The position numbers and the translations under genes are program-made. The notes under the pieces are model-generated. The model was not told the origin of the DNA and searched no databases. It saw only the letters and a list, made by a program, of their open reading frames with translations. A DNA stretch of 33,796 bases from Planctomycetota bacterium (GTDB taxonomy: Bacteria > Planctomycetota > Planctomycetia > Gemmatales > Gemmataceae). Of the stretch, positions 33,014 to 33,796 are shown piece after piece. Position 1 is the stretch's first letter, and each line of letters begins with the position of its first letter. The stretch is from contig JAKOSN010000192.1 in NCBI GenBank assembly GCA_029777335.1, forward strand, positions 1-33,796, written 5' to 3'.

Positions 33014-33796
33014 TTAACGAGTTGACGAGGACGCCGGCGCTGTGACACTTGTGCGCAGGAGGAAGAAGCGGACGGCCTCGTCGGTCAGGAGGCGGACGGG
33101 TTCGAACCGAATGGTGGGATTGCGGAAAGTGCCAGTCACGTGAAGATGGACCACTCGGCTCGCCAGGTAGGAGCTGGCGCGCGCCAGGGCCTCGCCCGAG
33201 AGTGGTCCGAGGAGCGCCGATCCGATCACCCGCACCGCAAGGGGATCGGGGGTAAATTGCGGGGTTTGCGCAGTCACCTCCATGCGCAACTGGCCCTGGG
33301 GGAGTGTGATCGAGCCATCGACAAACATATCGAGCAATGCCCCACTCAGTGCCAGTTTCTGCAAGCGCACCACGCCGCGCGTCATGTTGGCCCGCAGTTT
33401 CCCCTCCTGAAAGAGAGTATTCGTCGAAACGCGCGGCAAGAACGTGCTCACCTGACGAAGGACGGGGAATTCCAGGGCTTGCGTGTGGCGGAGATCAGCA
33501 TCGAGCGTTGCCCGCAGATCCTGGAAGGAGTGCAGGTGACGCCCGTCAACATCGAGGCGCCCGCTCATGCGCCCCTGCCCCAGCTGCTGAATCTGGACGA
33601 ACGGTTTCAGCAGACGCGGCAAATCGACATGATAGAAGCGAATGGAACCCTTGAGGTGGTTGCTCAGTCCCCATCCCCAGCTGGCATCGCCCACCACGCG
33701 TCCCAGGGCGACCTGGGCATTCATGTCGTGCACCTCCACCTGGCCGGTCCCGCGCGGGGGACTGAATGTGGCGCGGAAAGGAACACGCCATTCCAC
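33014..33796 (-). CDS. AsmA/TamB-like protein, partial (5' end outside window)
   Basis: The frame is open at the right edge; 260 residues of the C-terminal part are seen. It is beta-rich, with repeated short strands such as GKLRANMTRGVVRLQKLALSGALLDMFV, LDVDGRHLHSFQDLRATLDADL and a GSITLPQGQLRMEVTAQ strand. These are typical of the AsmA-like C-terminal or TamB-like beta-sheet repeats of large bacterial proteins that bridge the envelope and carry lipids. The call is by general pattern, with no diagnostic catalytic motif. It is 80 bases upstream of the Wza-like export gene on the same strand, so they may share a transcript. Confidence 0.6.
   Translation of the reverse strand: MEWRVPFRATFSPPRGTGQVEVHDMNAQVALGRVVGDASWGWGLSNHLKGSIRFYHVDLPRLLKPFVQIQQLGQGRMSGRLDVDGRHLHSFQDLRATLDADLRHTQALEFPVLRQVSTFLPRVSTNTLFQEGKLRANMTRGVVRLQKLALSGALLDMFVDGSITLPQGQLRMEVTAQTPQFTPDPLAVRVIGSALLGPLSGEALARASSYLASRVVHLHVTGTFRNPTIRFEPVRLLTDEAVRFFLLRTSVTAPASSSTR

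Overview
This is a high-GC chromosomal window from a bacterium that looks like a planctomycete, most likely from the Gemmata side of the phylum. That placement is an inference. It rests on the gene repertoire: a Ser/Thr kinase with one membrane segment next to a double WD40 protein, small zinc-ribbon membrane proteins (one with runs of Lys-Arg-Ser-Arg/Asp-Glu repeats), DUF1573 and coiled-coil lipoproteins, a DUF58 cluster and a possible sigma-54 promoter. Starts with and without Shine-Dalgarno sequences are mixed. There are no insertion sequences, integrases, CRISPR arrays or phage genes, so this is ordinary backbone chromosome.

Left part (1-9161): a cut membrane/coiled-coil gene on the minus strand, a 736-base gene-free stretch with two outward-facing promoter candidates, then polA-coaE (ATGA overlap), rho, ribH and a HutX-like heme carrier gene, all on the plus strand. 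rho is followed by a perfect 12-bp hairpin just before ribH. glpK runs in from the other side and overlaps the hutX-like gene tail to tail by 41 bp.

Middle part (9162-15618): a zinc-ribbon membrane protein, then two consecutive Hsp20 genes. They have a near-consensus sigma-54 (-24/-12) site, a structured leader whose last hairpin covers the ribosome binding site of the first gene (a candidate RNA thermometer), and a 10-bp-stem terminator at the end. A YkgJ-type Cys-cluster protein follows, converging (TTAG overlap) on a zinc-ribbon/charged-repeat membrane protein, with thiL upstream of the latter.

Right part (15619-33796): a WD40 double propeller and a receptor-like Ser/Thr kinase, a DJ-1/PfpI protein with a HAD phosphatase, and a three-gene unit with near-zero spacing (DUF58, a BatD-like membrane protein, a DUF1573 lipoprotein). 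A coiled-coil lipoprotein then converges, across a bidirectional terminator, on mfd plus a parvulin-type (SurA/PrsA-like) lipoprotein foldase. A tRNA-Gly(CCC) gene lies between mfd and a divergent ycjX-ycjF pair (P-loop GTPase-like protein plus DUF697 membrane protein). The window closes with a Wza-type polysaccharide export lipoprotein and the C-terminal part of an AsmA-like protein, both on the minus strand.

Most genes belong to named families. The least expected signals are regulatory: the dual control suggested for the hsp20 pair, the hairpin between rho and ribH, and the long polA leader. No clearly new enzymatic or defence system was found.
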